NCBI RefSeq assembly: GCF_035946055.1
Contig: NZ_CP108364.1
Location: 3,348,001-3,412,000, forward strand
Length of the DNA stretch: 64,000 bases
Source: Streptomyces sp. NBC_01341
Lineage (GTDB): Bacteria > Actinomycetota > Actinomycetes > Streptomycetales > Streptomycetaceae
Direction: 5' to 3'
Positions 41,971-50,212 of this stretch are shown here, piece by piece. The notes under the pieces are model-generated. The model was not told where the DNA came from and did not search any database. It worked only from the letters and a program-made list of their open reading frames with translations. How positions within the stretch are numbered: position 1 is the stretch's first letter; each line of letters opens with the position of its first letter. The position numbers were made by a program, and so were the translations under genes.

Positions 41971-42657
41971 CTACGCCTCCACCCGCACCCCGATCTGCGC
42001 GGCGAACGCCGGGGCCAGCTCCATCAGCTGCGCCGGGCTGATCACCGCCCCCGCCAGCCGCTCGACGCCCCGCGCGATGTCCAGCTCCGCGACCGTCCGC
42101 AGATCGACGGACTCCATGCGCACGGCGGAGAAGTCCGCCCGCTTGAGCACGCAGTCACGGAACTCCACCCGCACCAGGTGGGCCTCACCGAAATCCGGCT
42201 CCGAGAGCACACAGCCCTCGAACACGACGTCCTTGAGCCGCGCCTTGCGCAGATTCAGGTAGTCGATCTTCCCGCCGCGCACGAGCACCCGCTCCAGCAC
42301 CGCACCGTGCAGCTGCACCCCGCCCAGCCGCGCGTCCACGACCTCCACGTCACGCAGCGACGCCCCCGCGAGATCGGTACCCACGCCCCGCACGCCCGTC
42401 AGCACCGAGTCGATGAACCGGGCACGCACCAGCTCCGTCCGGTCCAGGGCGCACCCACGCAACTCACAGTCCATGAAGCGGGCACCGGGACCCGAGGCGT
42501 CGGCGAGGTCGGTCCCGTCGAACCGCACCCCGTCGTAATCCCCGTCCGGCTCCAGGCCCCCGTCGTACTCCACGAGCGGGGGCAGCCGCACCTCCGGCCG
42601 CCTCGCCTCCGCCACCCCGTCCCTCGCGCCCCTGCTCCTGTTGCCTGTACGTGCCAT
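41971..42657 (-). CDS. Pentapeptide-repeat protein
   Basis: A 228-residue protein whose middle (about 50-195) is a right-handed quadrilateral beta helix of pentapeptide repeats, with the A(D/N)LxX type clear: Ala-Asp-Ala-Ser, Ala-Arg-Phe-Met-Asp-Cys, Ala-Arg-Phe-Ile, Ala-Ser-Leu-Arg, Ala-Asp-Phe-Ser. The end is a small helical cap. Some members mimic DNA and guard gyrase (Qnr, MfpA), but most have no known role; nothing here identifies a target. ATG 42657 is preceded by GGGGGG; an ATG at 42687 would add unlikely residues. It is divergent from the oxidoreductase gene. Confidence 0.87.
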   Translation of the reverse strand: MARTGNRSRGARDGVAEARRPEVRLPPLVEYDGGLEPDGDYDGVRFDGTDLADASGPGARFMDCELRGCALDRTELVRARFIDSVLTGVRGVGTDLAGASLRDVEVVDARLGGVQLHGAVLERVLVRGGKIDYLNLRKARLKDVVFEGCVLSEPDFGEAHLVRVEFRDCVLKRADFSAVRMESVDLRTVAELDIARGVERLAGAVISPAQLMELAPAFAAQIGVRVEA

Positions 42658-42764
42658 GCCCCCCATCGTGACGCACACCACTGACAACGCCCCGGCCCGA
42701 TGTCACAGGACAGGCCCTCCGCTCCGTCATCCCCGTAGAAGCGCCGATCGCAAGGAGACCAGCC

Positions 42765-43964
42765 ATGCAGCGCATCCATGTCGTCGGCGGCGGGCTCGCC
42801 GGACTCACCGCCGCCATCACCGCCGCCGAATCCGGGGCCCCCGTCACCCTCCACGAGGCGCACGACACCCTCGGCGGACGGGCGAGGACCGCTCAAGGCC
42901 CCTACCTCACCAACGAGGGACCCCACGCGCTCTACCACCGCGGCCCGCACCGGACCTGGCTCGAACAGCGTGGTCTCCTCGGCCCGCAGGCCTCCGTGCC
43001 ACCGCTCGAAGGCACCCGCTTCTTCTTCCGCCGGAGCGGCGTACTGCGCAGGACCCCGCCCCTCGCCATGCTCCGCCTCGCCCGCCGCAGCGCCCGCCGG
43101 GCCCCCGTCGGCACCGACTTCCTCGCCTGGGCCGCCGGGCAGGTGGGGGAGGACGGTGCCCGGGCGGCGGCGCACTACATGGGGGTGGCCCTCTTCCACC
43201 ACGACCCTGGATCGCTGTCCGCCGCCTTCGTGCAGGAACGGCTCCGCCGGGCCGCCGCGCTGCCGCCCGAAGCCCGCTACCCCGTCGGGGGCTGGGGCCA
43301 ACTCGTCGGCCGGATGGCCTCGCGGGCCTGGGACCTCGGCGTAGGCATCGAGACCGGCGCCCGTGTCGGCCCCGGCGACCTGGCCGGGCTGCGGAGCGGC
43401 GGGCCGGTGATCGTCGCCACGCACCTGGAGTCGGCCCGGTCCCTCCTCGACGACCCCTCCCTGACCTGGACCGGCGGCCGTACCGCGCTCCTCGACCTGG
43501 CCGTGAGGACCCGCCGGGGCGACCCGTTCGTCGTGTCCGACCTCGACGCCCCCGGCTGGATCGAACGGTTCACCGCTCAGGACCACACCCTCGCACCGGC
43601 CGGCGAACAGCTCGTGCAGGCGCAGATCCCCCTCGCCCCCGGTGCTCCTCGTGGCGAAGCCGTCCGCCGGGCCGAGGACATGCTGGACCTCGGCTTCCCC
43701 GGCTGGCGGGAACGCACCACCTGGCGCCGGGAAGCGCTGGCCTCCGGGCGCACGGGCGCCGTCGACCCGCCGGGCACGACCTGGCGGGACCGTCCGGCCG
43801 TCGACCGCGGGAACGGGTTCCTGCTCGCGGGGGACATGGTCGCCGCCCCGGGGCTCCTCAGCGAGGTCTCGTTCAACAGCGGCATCGCCGCCGCGGTCCT
43901 GGCCGTACGGCAGCTGGGAAGGGACGGACGCGCCACCACCGGGCGTGACCTCAACAGCACTTGA
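42765..43964 (+). CDS. FAD-dependent amine-oxidase-like oxidoreductase
   Basis: A 399-residue flavoprotein. The N-terminal dinucleotide site is Val-Val-Gly-Gly-Gly-Leu-Ala-Gly-Leu-Thr-Ala-Ala, then Glu-Ala-His-Asp-Thr-Leu-Gly-Gly-Arg-Ala-Arg, as in phytoene-desaturase and protoporphyrinogen-oxidase-like enzymes. The second FAD region near the end reads Asn-Gly-Phe-Leu-Leu-Ala-Gly-Asp-Met-Val-Ala-Ala-Pro-Gly. AAGGAG lies seven bases before ATG 42765. No carotenoid or heme genes are adjacent, so the substrate is unknown; the protein is shorter than CrtI enzymes. Confidence 0.82.
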   Translation: MQRIHVVGGGLAGLTAAITAAESGAPVTLHEAHDTLGGRARTAQGPYLTNEGPHALYHRGPHRTWLEQRGLLGPQASVPPLEGTRFFFRRSGVLRRTPPLAMLRLARRSARRAPVGTDFLAWAAGQVGEDGARAAAHYMGVALFHHDPGSLSAAFVQERLRRAAALPPEARYPVGGWGQLVGRMASRAWDLGVGIETGARVGPGDLAGLRSGGPVIVATHLESARSLLDDPSLTWTGGRTALLDLAVRTRRGDPFVVSDLDAPGWIERFTAQDHTLAPAGEQLVQAQIPLAPGAPRGEAVRRAEDMLDLGFPGWRERTTWRREALASGRTGAVDPPGTTWRDRPAVDRGNGFLLAGDMVAAPGLLSEVSFNSGIAAAVLAVRQLGRDGRATTGRDLNST

Positions 43965-44015
43965 GGTCCCAGGCCGGGCGGGTCGGTGATCACCCACCTC
44001 CCAGGGAGCCCCGCC

Positions 44016-44105
44016 ATGCACGCCATCCGCCTCCATGCCTTCGGCCCAGCGGAGAACCTCACCTACGAGCGGACCGAGGACCCGGATCCCGCACGCACCG
44101 AGGTC
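44016..44105 (+). pseudogene. 5-prime stub of a quinone-oxidoreductase/zinc-type alcohol dehydrogenase gene
   Basis: After an AGGGAG site, ATG 44016 opens MHAIRLHAFGPAENLTYERT then Glu-Asp-Pro, the standard N-terminus of medium-chain quinone oxidoreductases in Streptomyces. After about 30 codons similarity stops and the frame runs into the end of the oppositely oriented GNAT gene. The remaining 280 or so residues of the enzyme are absent. Confidence 0.8.
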
Positions 44106-44149
44106 TGTCCCGCACGGGTGCCTGAGAGATGTACGCGAAGGTGCGCGCG

Positions 44150-44626
44150 TCAGGCCGCGCCGAGCCGTCCCAGCGCGCTGTCGTCAAGCCGGTACACGGT
44201 CCACCCGTCCTGCGGACGCGCGCCGAGCGACTCGTAGAAGGCGATGGACGGGGCGTTCCAGTCCAGCACCGACCACTCCAGGCGCCCGTACCCGCGCTCC
44301 ACGCAGATCCGCGCCAGTTCGGCGAGCAGCGCCTTGCCATGGCCTCCGCCGCGCCGCTCCGGGCGCACATACAGATCTTCCAGATACACGCCGTGGACCC
44401 CGCGCCACGTCGAGAAGTTGAGGAACCACAGCGCGAAGCCGACCACCTCGCCGTCCTCGTCCGACACCGCGATGTGCGCGTAGGCGGCGGGCCGTCCCCC
44501 GAAGAGCGCCTCACGCAGCTGCTCCTCGGTGGCCTTCGCCTCGTCCAGCGCCTTCTCGTAGTCGGCCAGCTCACGGATCATGGCGTGGATCGCGGGGACG
44601 TCGGCGGGAGTTGCTTCACGAATCAT
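44150..44626 (-). CDS. GNAT-family N-acetyltransferase
   Basis: A 158-residue Gcn5-related acetyltransferase. It starts Ile-Arg-Glu-Ala-Thr-Pro-Ala-Asp-Val. The acetyl-CoA loop is visible as Leu-Glu-Asp-Leu-Tyr-Val-Arg-Pro-Glu-Arg-Arg-Gly-Gly-Gly-His-Gly-Lys-Ala-Leu near 90-108. Later Trp-Asn-Ala-Pro-Ser-Ile-Ala-Phe-Tyr-Glu-Ser-Leu-Gly-Ala is the motif B. The pattern is like the diamine (spermidine/thialysine) acetyltransferase subgroup with Gly-Val-Tyr-Leu-Glu-Asp-Leu. ATG 44626 follows TACGCT by six bases without a ribosome site: leaderless. Substrate unproven; a polyamine or free amine is the best guess. Confidence 0.87.
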   Translation of the reverse strand: MIREATPADVPAIHAMIRELADYEKALDEAKATEEQLREALFGGRPAAYAHIAVSDEDGEVVGFALWFLNFSTWRGVHGVYLEDLYVRPERRGGGHGKALLAELARICVERGYGRLEWSVLDWNAPSIAFYESLGARPQDGWTVYRLDDSALGRLGAA

Positions 44627-44666
44627 GACGGCAGCGTAGACAAGCCCTCCCAGGTGCCCTCGCGCC

Positions 44667-45575
44667 TCACCCCCGCCCCAGCAGCCGGCGGGCGATCTCC
44701 GCGTGGTCCGGCGAAAGCCGCGTCCGCCCCTCACCGACCGCCCACAACCCGTTCTGCAGCACCCGCCCCAGCGTCCACGCCCGGGCGCGTTCCCGGTCGA
44801 GGCCCAGCACGCCCGTCAGCAGGTCGAACCTCCACAGCACCTCTGCGGCGTCGAACCTGTTGTCCAGCGCCGGGAACAGCTCGAACCCCGGGTCGCCCGC
44901 CAGCGGCTTCGGGTCCAGCACGACCCACTCGCCGGCCCGCCCGTCCTCCGCGCGGCCGGCGAGGATGTTGTCGTAGTGCAGGTCCCAGTGCAGCAGCCTG
45001 TCCCCGGGCTCCCCGGCCACCTCCCGTACCGCCGCCGCGCAGTCCAGCAGCAGCCGCCGCTCGTGCTCCGCGGCCAGCCCGGCGACCGTCCCGGGGGCCG
45101 CGTCCAGCATCCGGGAGGCCAGGTCGCCCAGCCGCCGCATCCCTGCCGGAGCCGGTACGGCGACGAGCCCGGCCAGGGCCTCCGCGAGGATCCGCACGGA
45201 CTCGCGGACATCGGCGACACCGGCCAACGGGCGTCGCTCGTCGAGCCGTTCCAGCAGCATCGACCCGGTGGCCCCGTCGTACTCCAGAACACCCACCGCA
45301 CCGGCGCCCGCGGCGCTCCAGGCCCGCAGCGCGACGGGTTCCCCCGCGGTCTCCTCGTCGATCGCCTGGAGCTTCAGCGCCGACCGCGTGCCGTTCTCCC
45401 GCGCCACGGGAAGCACCAGCGCGCACATCCCGTACATCGCGCGGCCGTCGAGCCGCAGCCCCCACTCCTCGAGGAACCGCGCGGCCAGCCCGGGCAGCGC
45501 GTCCGCGAAATCCCGCCCCCTCGCTCCGCCATGGACCCGCAGACTCTCGACCAGCTCGCCCGGAACCTCGATCAC
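44667..45575 (-). CDS. Aminoglycoside-phosphotransferase-like kinase (APH(6) type)
   Basis: A 302-residue kinase-fold protein of the aminoglycoside/hydroxyurea phosphotransferase family. The catalytic loop is Leu-Leu-His-Trp-Asp-Leu-His-Tyr-Asp-Asn-Ile-Leu near 196-207 and the metal motif Val-Leu-Asp-Pro-Lys-Pro-Leu near 221, the DPKP form seen in streptomycin 6-kinase relatives. Ala-Leu-Lys supplies the ATP lysine near 68. GTG 45575 lies six bases after TAGGGT: leaderless. Chromosomal Streptomyces copies are common, and no resistance cluster is near, so an actual drug substrate is unproven. Confidence 0.85.
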   Translation of the reverse strand: MIEVPGELVESLRVHGGARGRDFADALPGLAARFLEEWGLRLDGRAMYGMCALVLPVARENGTRSALKLQAIDEETAGEPVALRAWSAAGAGAVGVLEYDGATGSMLLERLDERRPLAGVADVRESVRILAEALAGLVAVPAPAGMRRLGDLASRMLDAAPGTVAGLAAEHERRLLLDCAAAVREVAGEPGDRLLHWDLHYDNILAGRAEDGRAGEWVVLDPKPLAGDPGFELFPALDNRFDAAEVLWRFDLLTGVLGLDRERARAWTLGRVLQNGLWAVGEGRTRLSPDHAEIARRLLGRG

Positions 45576-45638
45576 ATCCCGACCCTAGAGGTACCGTCCC
45601 TCCAGCGACTCGGCTGCACACGGACAAGCAGGGAACTC

Positions 45639-47048
45639 ATGAGCACCGTCAGTACCGTCAACGGCGGCATTTCGTTCTGGTACGCCCACGAGGGCACCCC
45701 CTCCCCCCGCGAGCCCCTGCCCGGCGACGGCACCGCCGACGTCTGCATCGTCGGCGGCGGCTACACCGGGCTCTGGACGGCGTACTACCTGAAGAAGGCG
45801 GTGCCCTTCCTCAACATCACCGTCCTGGAAGCCAAGTTCTGCGGTTTCGGCGCCTCCGGACGCAACGGCGGCTGGCTCTACAACGGCATCGCGGGCCGCG
45901 ACCGCTACGCGAAACTCCACGGCCACGACGCCGCCGTACGCCTCCAGCGAGCCATGAACGACACCGTCGGCGAGGTCGTCCGCACCGCCGGGGAGGAGGG
46001 CATCGAGGCCGACATCCACCACGGCGGTGTCCTCGAAGTCGCCCACACCCCGGCCCAGCTGGCACGCCTCAAGGACTTCCACTCCGTCGAGATCGCGTTC
46101 GGCGAGACGGACCGTGTGCTCCGGGGCGCCCGTGAGACCGCCGAACGCATCCGCGTCAGCGGGGCCGTCGGCTCCAGCTGGACGCCGCACGGTGCGCGAC
46201 TGCACCCGGCCAAGCTCGTCAAGGGCCTCGCCGACGTCGTGGAAGCCCTCGGCGTCACGATCCACGAGTCCACCCCCGTCACCGAGATCAGGCCCAAGCA
46301 CGCCGTCACCCCGTACGGCACGGTGCGCGCCCCTTATGTCCTGCGCTGCACCGAGGGCTTCACCGCAGGCATCAAGGGCCACACCCGCACCTGGCTCCCC
46401 ATGAACTCCTCGATGATCGTCACGGAGCCCCTCCCCGAGGCGGTGTGGGACACCATCGGCTGGGACGGCCGCGAGACCCTCGGCGACATGGCCCACGCCT
46501 ACATGTACGCCCAGCGCACGGCCGACGACCGCATCGCCCTCGGCGGTCGTGGTGTCCCCTACCGCTACGGCTCCGCCGCCGCCAACGTCAACACAACGGC
46601 CCGCACACAGCCCGCCACGATCGAGGCCCTGCGCGACCTGCTGGTCCGCTTCTTCCCCACCACGGCGGGCACCCGCATCGACCACGCCTGGTCCGGTGTG
46701 CTCGGCGTACCCCGCGACTGGTGCGCCACCGTCACCCTGGACCGCAGCACCGGCCTCGGCTGGGCCGGCGGCTACGTCGGCTCGGGCGTCGCCACCGCCA
46801 ACCTCGCCGCGCGCACCCTGCGTGACCTGATCCAGCAGGACTCCGGCCAGGCCGGCCCGACCGAACTGACCGCCCTGCCCTGGGTGAACCACAAGGTGCG
46901 CCGGTGGGAACCCGAACCCTTCCGCTGGCTGGGCGTCCACACCCTCTACGCCGCCTACCGCGCCGCCGACCGCCGCGAGGCCACCTCGTCCCGGGCCGCC
47001 ACCGACCGGATCGCGAAGGTGGCGGACCGCATCGTCGGCCGCCACTGA
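45639..47048 (+). CDS. FAD-dependent amine oxidoreductase (DAO/PuuB-like)
   Basis: A 469-residue D-amino-acid-oxidase-fold flavoenzyme. The FAD site is Val-Cys-Ile-Val-Gly-Gly-Gly-Tyr-Thr-Gly-Leu-Trp-Thr-Ala at about 33-46, then Leu-Glu-Ala-Lys-Phe-Cys-Gly-Phe-Gly-Ala-Ser-Gly-Arg-Asn-Gly-Gly near 67-82, the ATGRNGG-like motif of gamma-glutamylputrescine oxidase and related enzymes. Late motifs include IDHAWSGVLGVPRDWCATVT and Gly-Tyr-Val-Gly-Ser-Gly-Val-Ala-Thr-Ala-Asn. ATG 45639 has AGGGA upstream. It probably oxidises an amine or amino acid to aldehyde and ammonia; no put or puu genes are next to it. A hairpin follows. Confidence 0.87.
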   Translation: MSTVSTVNGGISFWYAHEGTPSPREPLPGDGTADVCIVGGGYTGLWTAYYLKKAVPFLNITVLEAKFCGFGASGRNGGWLYNGIAGRDRYAKLHGHDAAVRLQRAMNDTVGEVVRTAGEEGIEADIHHGGVLEVAHTPAQLARLKDFHSVEIAFGETDRVLRGARETAERIRVSGAVGSSWTPHGARLHPAKLVKGLADVVEALGVTIHESTPVTEIRPKHAVTPYGTVRAPYVLRCTEGFTAGIKGHTRTWLPMNSSMIVTEPLPEAVWDTIGWDGRETLGDMAHAYMYAQRTADDRIALGGRGVPYRYGSAAANVNTTARTQPATIEALRDLLVRFFPTTAGTRIDHAWSGVLGVPRDWCATVTLDRSTGLGWAGGYVGSGVATANLAARTLRDLIQQDSGQAGPTELTALPWVNHKVRRWEPEPFRWLGVHTLYAAYRAADRREATSSRAATDRIAKVADRIVGRH

Positions 47049-47377
47049 GCGCCGCGAGCCACCCCCGACCTGCCAGGACGCCCGGCCGTCCCCGCCACCG
47101 CGGGCGGGCCGGGCGGTCCCGGAGGCGACGGCCGGCCGCCGCCCCACCGCAGCCGAACTCCGGCTCCCGTACCGCACCGGGACAGCCCTTAGGCCGATCA
47201 GGAGAACGTCCGGCTCCGTACGGGTGATGGCGAGCATCCTTGCCCGCACCCGGCACCGCAAGCGGAATTGACTGAGGGTCACCACATCGCGGGCGCCCTC
47301 CTCCGGGGGCGCCTCCGCGCGACCTCGACGCCCGCCTGCCCCCCGGCCTGCGCGGGCCATGGGAAGGGACCATCTCT
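47049..47377. other. Intergenic stretch with a terminator-like hairpin
   Basis: 329 bases. A GC hairpin (arms 47080-47087 and 47107-47114, further pairing inside) probably ends the oxidoreductase mRNA. The rest should hold the promoter of the TNT gene; no ORF is supported. Confidence 0.5.
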
Positions 47378-48064
47378 ATGCGGGTGCTGCGGAATATCGC
47401 CTGGAGTGCGATCGCCTCGCTGCTCCTCCTCGTCGGCCCGGCACCGGCGGCCGCCCACGCCGACACCGGTGACAGGGTCCGCCCCCAGGCCCAGTGTCCG
47501 ACCGAGGGCCGGACGCGCGGCACGGCCGGAGCGCCCAACCCGGCCCTGGAGCAGTACTACCTCGGTGACTGGCGGCTCGGCCCCCGCGTCCTGCCGAAGA
47601 CCGGCGCCATCGGCAGGATGCTGCGCGGCTACGACCGCACGGGTCCGACGTCGGCGTACTGGTTCCTCGGGTGCTACTGGCAGACCAACCCCCTGACCGG
47701 CGAGTCCGGTTGGTGGTACCCGGACCACGACGGCTTCGTCCTCGACCGTGCGGGCGACCCGGTGCAGAAGCCGCTGACGCTCCGCGTGGGCCAGCTGGTC
47801 GACCTCTTCGGCAGCGGACGCGGCAACTTCCTCGCCCCCGCCGGCACGCCGTACGCCAAGCGCGCCATCCCGCCGAGCAACCTCGTCAGGTACACCGACG
47901 ACTACCCCTACAGCTACCACCTGTACCGGGTGACGGAAGCGTTCACGGTGCAGGCCGGCCGCATCCGGCCCTGGTTCGGGCAGCCCGGTCTGGGGATCCA
48001 GTACAAGACGGCCGAACGGGTCTCGGAGCTGGTCACCGCCCAGAAGCTCGAAGCCCTGAACTGA
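47378..48064 (+). CDS. Secreted TNT-domain protein (NAD(+) glycohydrolase type)
   Basis: A 228-residue exported protein. A signal peptide covers residues 1-29 (Ala-Ala-Ala-His-Ala). The C-terminal 110 residues match the TNT (tuberculosis necrotizing toxin, DUF4237) domain: DGFVLDRAGDP, then Leu-Val-Asp-Leu-Phe-Gly-Ser-Gly-Arg-Gly-Asn-Phe-Leu-Ala-Pro-Ala-Gly-Thr-Pro-Tyr-Ala, a Tyr-His-Leu-Tyr-Arg-Val strand, and Pro-Trp-Phe-Gly-Gln-Pro-Gly-Leu-Gly-Ile-Gln-Tyr. The last Gln is where TNT has its essential Gln. TNT hydrolyses NAD(+). Three cysteines (near 40, 98 and elsewhere) could form a disulfide in the N-terminal part. A small gene, possibly immunity, follows. Confidence 0.85.
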   Translation: MRVLRNIAWSAIASLLLLVGPAPAAAHADTGDRVRPQAQCPTEGRTRGTAGAPNPALEQYYLGDWRLGPRVLPKTGAIGRMLRGYDRTGPTSAYWFLGCYWQTNPLTGESGWWYPDHDGFVLDRAGDPVQKPLTLRVGQLVDLFGSGRGNFLAPAGTPYAKRAIPPSNLVRYTDDYPYSYHLYRVTEAFTVQAGRIRPWFGQPGLGIQYKTAERVSELVTAQKLEALN

Positions 48065-48079
48065 TCGCAGCCGCACTCC

Positions 48080-48116
48080 CCCGGGCGGGTTCCGGCACGG
48101 CCGGAGCCCGCCCGGG
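48080..48116 (+). terminator. Hairpin between the TNT gene and the following small gene
   Basis: 16-bp stem with one G-T wobble (48080-48095 with 48101-48116), loop CACGG, 16 bases after the TNT stop. Confidence 0.75.
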
Positions 48117-48140
48117 CGCATGCAGGGGGGAACCGACCCG

Positions 48141-48506
48141 ATGAACAGGACCGAGCTCACCGAACGCCTCCGCCGCGAGGGGGTCCCGGACGCGCTGTAC
48201 GAGATCCCGGGCGTCCACGGCGTCCCCTTCCAGCTGGACGCCTACTACGTCCTGCGCCAGGAGGCGGGCGCGTGGCCGGTGCTCATGCGCCAGCGCGGCG
48301 AGGACAGCGTCATCGAGCGCTTCGGCACGGAGGCCGAGGCGTGCCGCTACCTGTACGCCACCCTCACGGACGTGCCGCCGCCCGTACCCGGCGGCGCGGA
48401 ACGGGTCGACCGGCTCCTGGCCGACGCCGACGAGATCCAGCGCCGGGCGGAGGAGGACTTCGAACGGGCCCCCGGCCGCGACGGCGACAGCCCGGCAGGG
48501 ACCTGA
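48141..48506 (+). CDS. Small acidic protein, candidate immunity factor for the TNT protein
   Basis: A 121-residue soluble acidic protein with no signal peptide. It starts Met-Asn-Arg-Thr-Glu-Leu-Thr-Glu-Arg-Leu-Arg-Arg-Glu-Gly-Val-Pro, then a beta-rich part (Tyr-Tyr-Val-Leu-Arg-Gln-Glu, Trp-Pro-Val-Leu-Met-Arg-Gln-Arg-Gly-Glu-Asp) and a helical Phe-Gly-Thr-Glu-Ala-Glu-Ala-Cys-Arg-Tyr-Leu-Tyr. I have seen this type beside TNT/DUF4237 genes, and the pairing of a secreted toxin-like enzyme with a cytosolic acidic partner is typical of toxin-immunity loci. ATG 48141 has AGGGGGG upstream. A hairpin lies between the two genes, so it may be expressed separately. The immunity role is inference. Confidence 0.7.
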   Translation: MNRTELTERLRREGVPDALYEIPGVHGVPFQLDAYYVLRQEAGAWPVLMRQRGEDSVIERFGTEAEACRYLYATLTDVPPPVPGGAERVDRLLADADEIQRRAEEDFERAPGRDGDSPAGT

Positions 48507-48555
48507 ACCCGGTCCGTGTCAGCCCAGGCACCTCCGTCTCACACCCCCGGACAGC

Positions 48556-48596
48556 AGAGAACCCCAGGTCACGGGCTGTGTGACCTGGGGTTCTCT
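48556..48596. terminator. Terminator between the small gene and tRNA-Thr
   Basis: Perfect 17-bp stem (48556-48572 with 48580-48596) with loop GGGCTGT, four bases from the 3-prime end of the minus-strand tRNA. Confidence 0.88.
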
Positions 48597-48599
48597 CCG

Positions 48600-48673
48600 A
48601 GCCCCCTATCGGATTCGAACCGATGACCTACGCATTACAAGTGCGTTGCTCTGGCCAGCTGAGCTAAGGAGGC
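48600..48673 (-). tRNA. tRNA-Thr (anticodon TGT)
   Basis: Read on the minus strand it folds fully: acceptor GCCTCCT with AGGGGGC (one wobble), D-arm with AGCTCAGCTGG, anticodon stem ACGCA/TGCGT around loop CTTGTAA, and T-arm with GGTTCGAATCC. Anticodon TGT reads ACA threonine codons. CCA is not encoded. Confidence 0.97.
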
Positions 48674-48849
48674 GTGCCGGAGCAGTCTAACCAACCTCAC
48701 GGCCTGGTCACGCCCAATATTCGGGACCTTGGACTACTGACAGATCCGAAATCGCCAGGTAGCGTCACTCCAGGTTCACTCCGGTGGACCACACCACTCC
48801 ATTACTCGGATCGTCCGGCACGTTCCTGCCGGTGAGGAGAGACATCGCC

Positions 48850-49986
48850 ATGGCCAGTGTCACGTTCGACAAGGCGTCCCGCGTCTACCCCGGCTCCACG
48901 AAGCCGGCTGTGGACCAGCTCGAGATCGACATCGAGGACGGCGAGTTCCTCGTCCTCGTCGGTCCTTCCGGTTGCGGCAAGTCGACCTCCCTGCGCATGC
49001 TCGCGGGTCTCGAGGACGTCAACGGCGGCGCCATCCGCATCGGTGACCGCGACGTCACGCACCTGCCCCCGAAGGACCGGGACATCGCCATGGTGTTCCA
49101 GAACTACGCGCTCTACCCGCACATGTCCGTCGCGGACAACATGGGCTTCGCCCTCAAGATCGCCGGTGTGAACAAGACCGAGATCCGGGCGAAGGTCGAA
49201 GAGGCCGCCAAGATGCTGGACCTCACCGACTACCTGGACCGCAAGCCGAAGGCGCTCTCCGGTGGTCAGCGCCAGCGTGTGGCCATGGGCCGCGCCATCG
49301 TGCGTGAGCCCCAGGTCTTCCTCATGGACGAGCCGCTGTCGAACCTCGACGCCAAGCTCCGCGTGTCGACGCGTACGCAGATCGCCTCGCTGCAGCGCCG
49401 CCTCGGCATCACCACCGTCTACGTGACCCACGACCAGGTCGAGGCCCTCACCATGGGCGACCGCGTGGCAGTCCTCAAGGACGGTCTGCTCCAGCAGGTC
49501 GACTCGCCGCGCAACATGTACGACCGCCCGGCGAACCTCTTCGTGGCCGGCTTCATCGGCTCCCCGGCGATGAACCTCGTCGAGGTCCCGATCACCGACG
49601 GTGGCGTGAAGTTCGGCAACAGCGTCGTCCCGGTCTCCCGCGCCGCGCTCTCCGCCGCCGCCGACCGAGGTGACCGCACCGTCACGGTCGGCATCCGCCC
49701 GGAGCACTTCGACATCGTCGAGCACGGTGGCGCCGCCGCGCACGGCCTGTCCAAGGGCACCGCCGACGCCCCGGCCGGCCTGGCCGTCTCCGTCAACGTC
49801 GTCGAGGAGCTCGGCGCCGACGGCTTCGTCTACGGTGCCGCGCAGGTCGGTGGCGAGCACAAGGACCTGGTCGTTCGTGTCGGCGGCCGCGCCGTCCCGG
49901 AGAAGGGCACCGAGCTGCACGTCGTGCCGCGCCCGGACGAGCTGCACGTCTTCGCCACCTCGACCGGTGAGCGCCTGACCGACTGA
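48850..49986 (+). CDS. msiK: Multi-sugar ABC transporter ATPase MsiK
   Basis: A 378-residue ATPase that energises several sugar ABC importers (cellobiose, maltose, chitobiose and others) in Streptomyces. Walker A is Gly-Pro-Ser-Gly-Cys-Gly-Lys-Ser-Thr at 38-46, Q-loop Val-Phe-Gln-Asn-Tyr-Ala-Leu-Tyr-Pro, signature Leu-Ser-Gly-Gly-Gln-Arg-Gln-Arg near 137, Walker B Val-Phe-Leu-Met-Asp-Glu-Pro, and the switch His in Val-Thr-His-Asp-Gln. The MalK-type C-terminal regulatory domain (about 235-378) includes Val-Gly-Ile-Arg-Pro-Glu-His-Phe. ATG 48850 has GAGGAGAG upstream. It stands alone without permeases, which is characteristic of msiK. Confidence 0.95.
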   Translation: MASVTFDKASRVYPGSTKPAVDQLEIDIEDGEFLVLVGPSGCGKSTSLRMLAGLEDVNGGAIRIGDRDVTHLPPKDRDIAMVFQNYALYPHMSVADNMGFALKIAGVNKTEIRAKVEEAAKMLDLTDYLDRKPKALSGGQRQRVAMGRAIVREPQVFLMDEPLSNLDAKLRVSTRTQIASLQRRLGITTVYVTHDQVEALTMGDRVAVLKDGLLQQVDSPRNMYDRPANLFVAGFIGSPAMNLVEVPITDGGVKFGNSVVPVSRAALSAAADRGDRTVTVGIRPEHFDIVEHGGAAAHGLSKGTADAPAGLAVSVNVVEELGADGFVYGAAQVGGEHKDLVVRVGGRAVPEKGTELHVVPRPDELHVFATSTGERLTD

Positions 49987-50005
49987 TCACCTGATCATCC
50001 CGCTG

Positions 50006-50038
50006 CGGCCCCGTGTTCCCTCCGAGGAACCGGGGCCG
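50006..50038 (+). terminator. Terminator after msiK
   Basis: 13-bp stem with a one-base bulge (50006-50019 with 50026-50038), loop CTCCGA, then TT. Confidence 0.8.
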
Positions 50039-50212
50039 TTCGCGTGTCGTGTCGCGGATTCGGGTTTCACGTCGGCCAGGCATCAAATACCCCGACAGAA
50101 GGGGCAATTCACCTCGACACGTCAACGTGCGATTCGAAAAGCCTCGTCGAACCATCCCTCGCAAGGGTGACGAAATGTCGCCGAGTCATCACTGCCCGCT
50201 ACGCTCGCCTGC

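Noticed and set aside
44129..46135. 668-codon plus-strand open frame
   Set aside because: Arg/Pro-rich frame across the GNAT and APH genes and the start of the oxidoreductase; no domain, no ribosome site.
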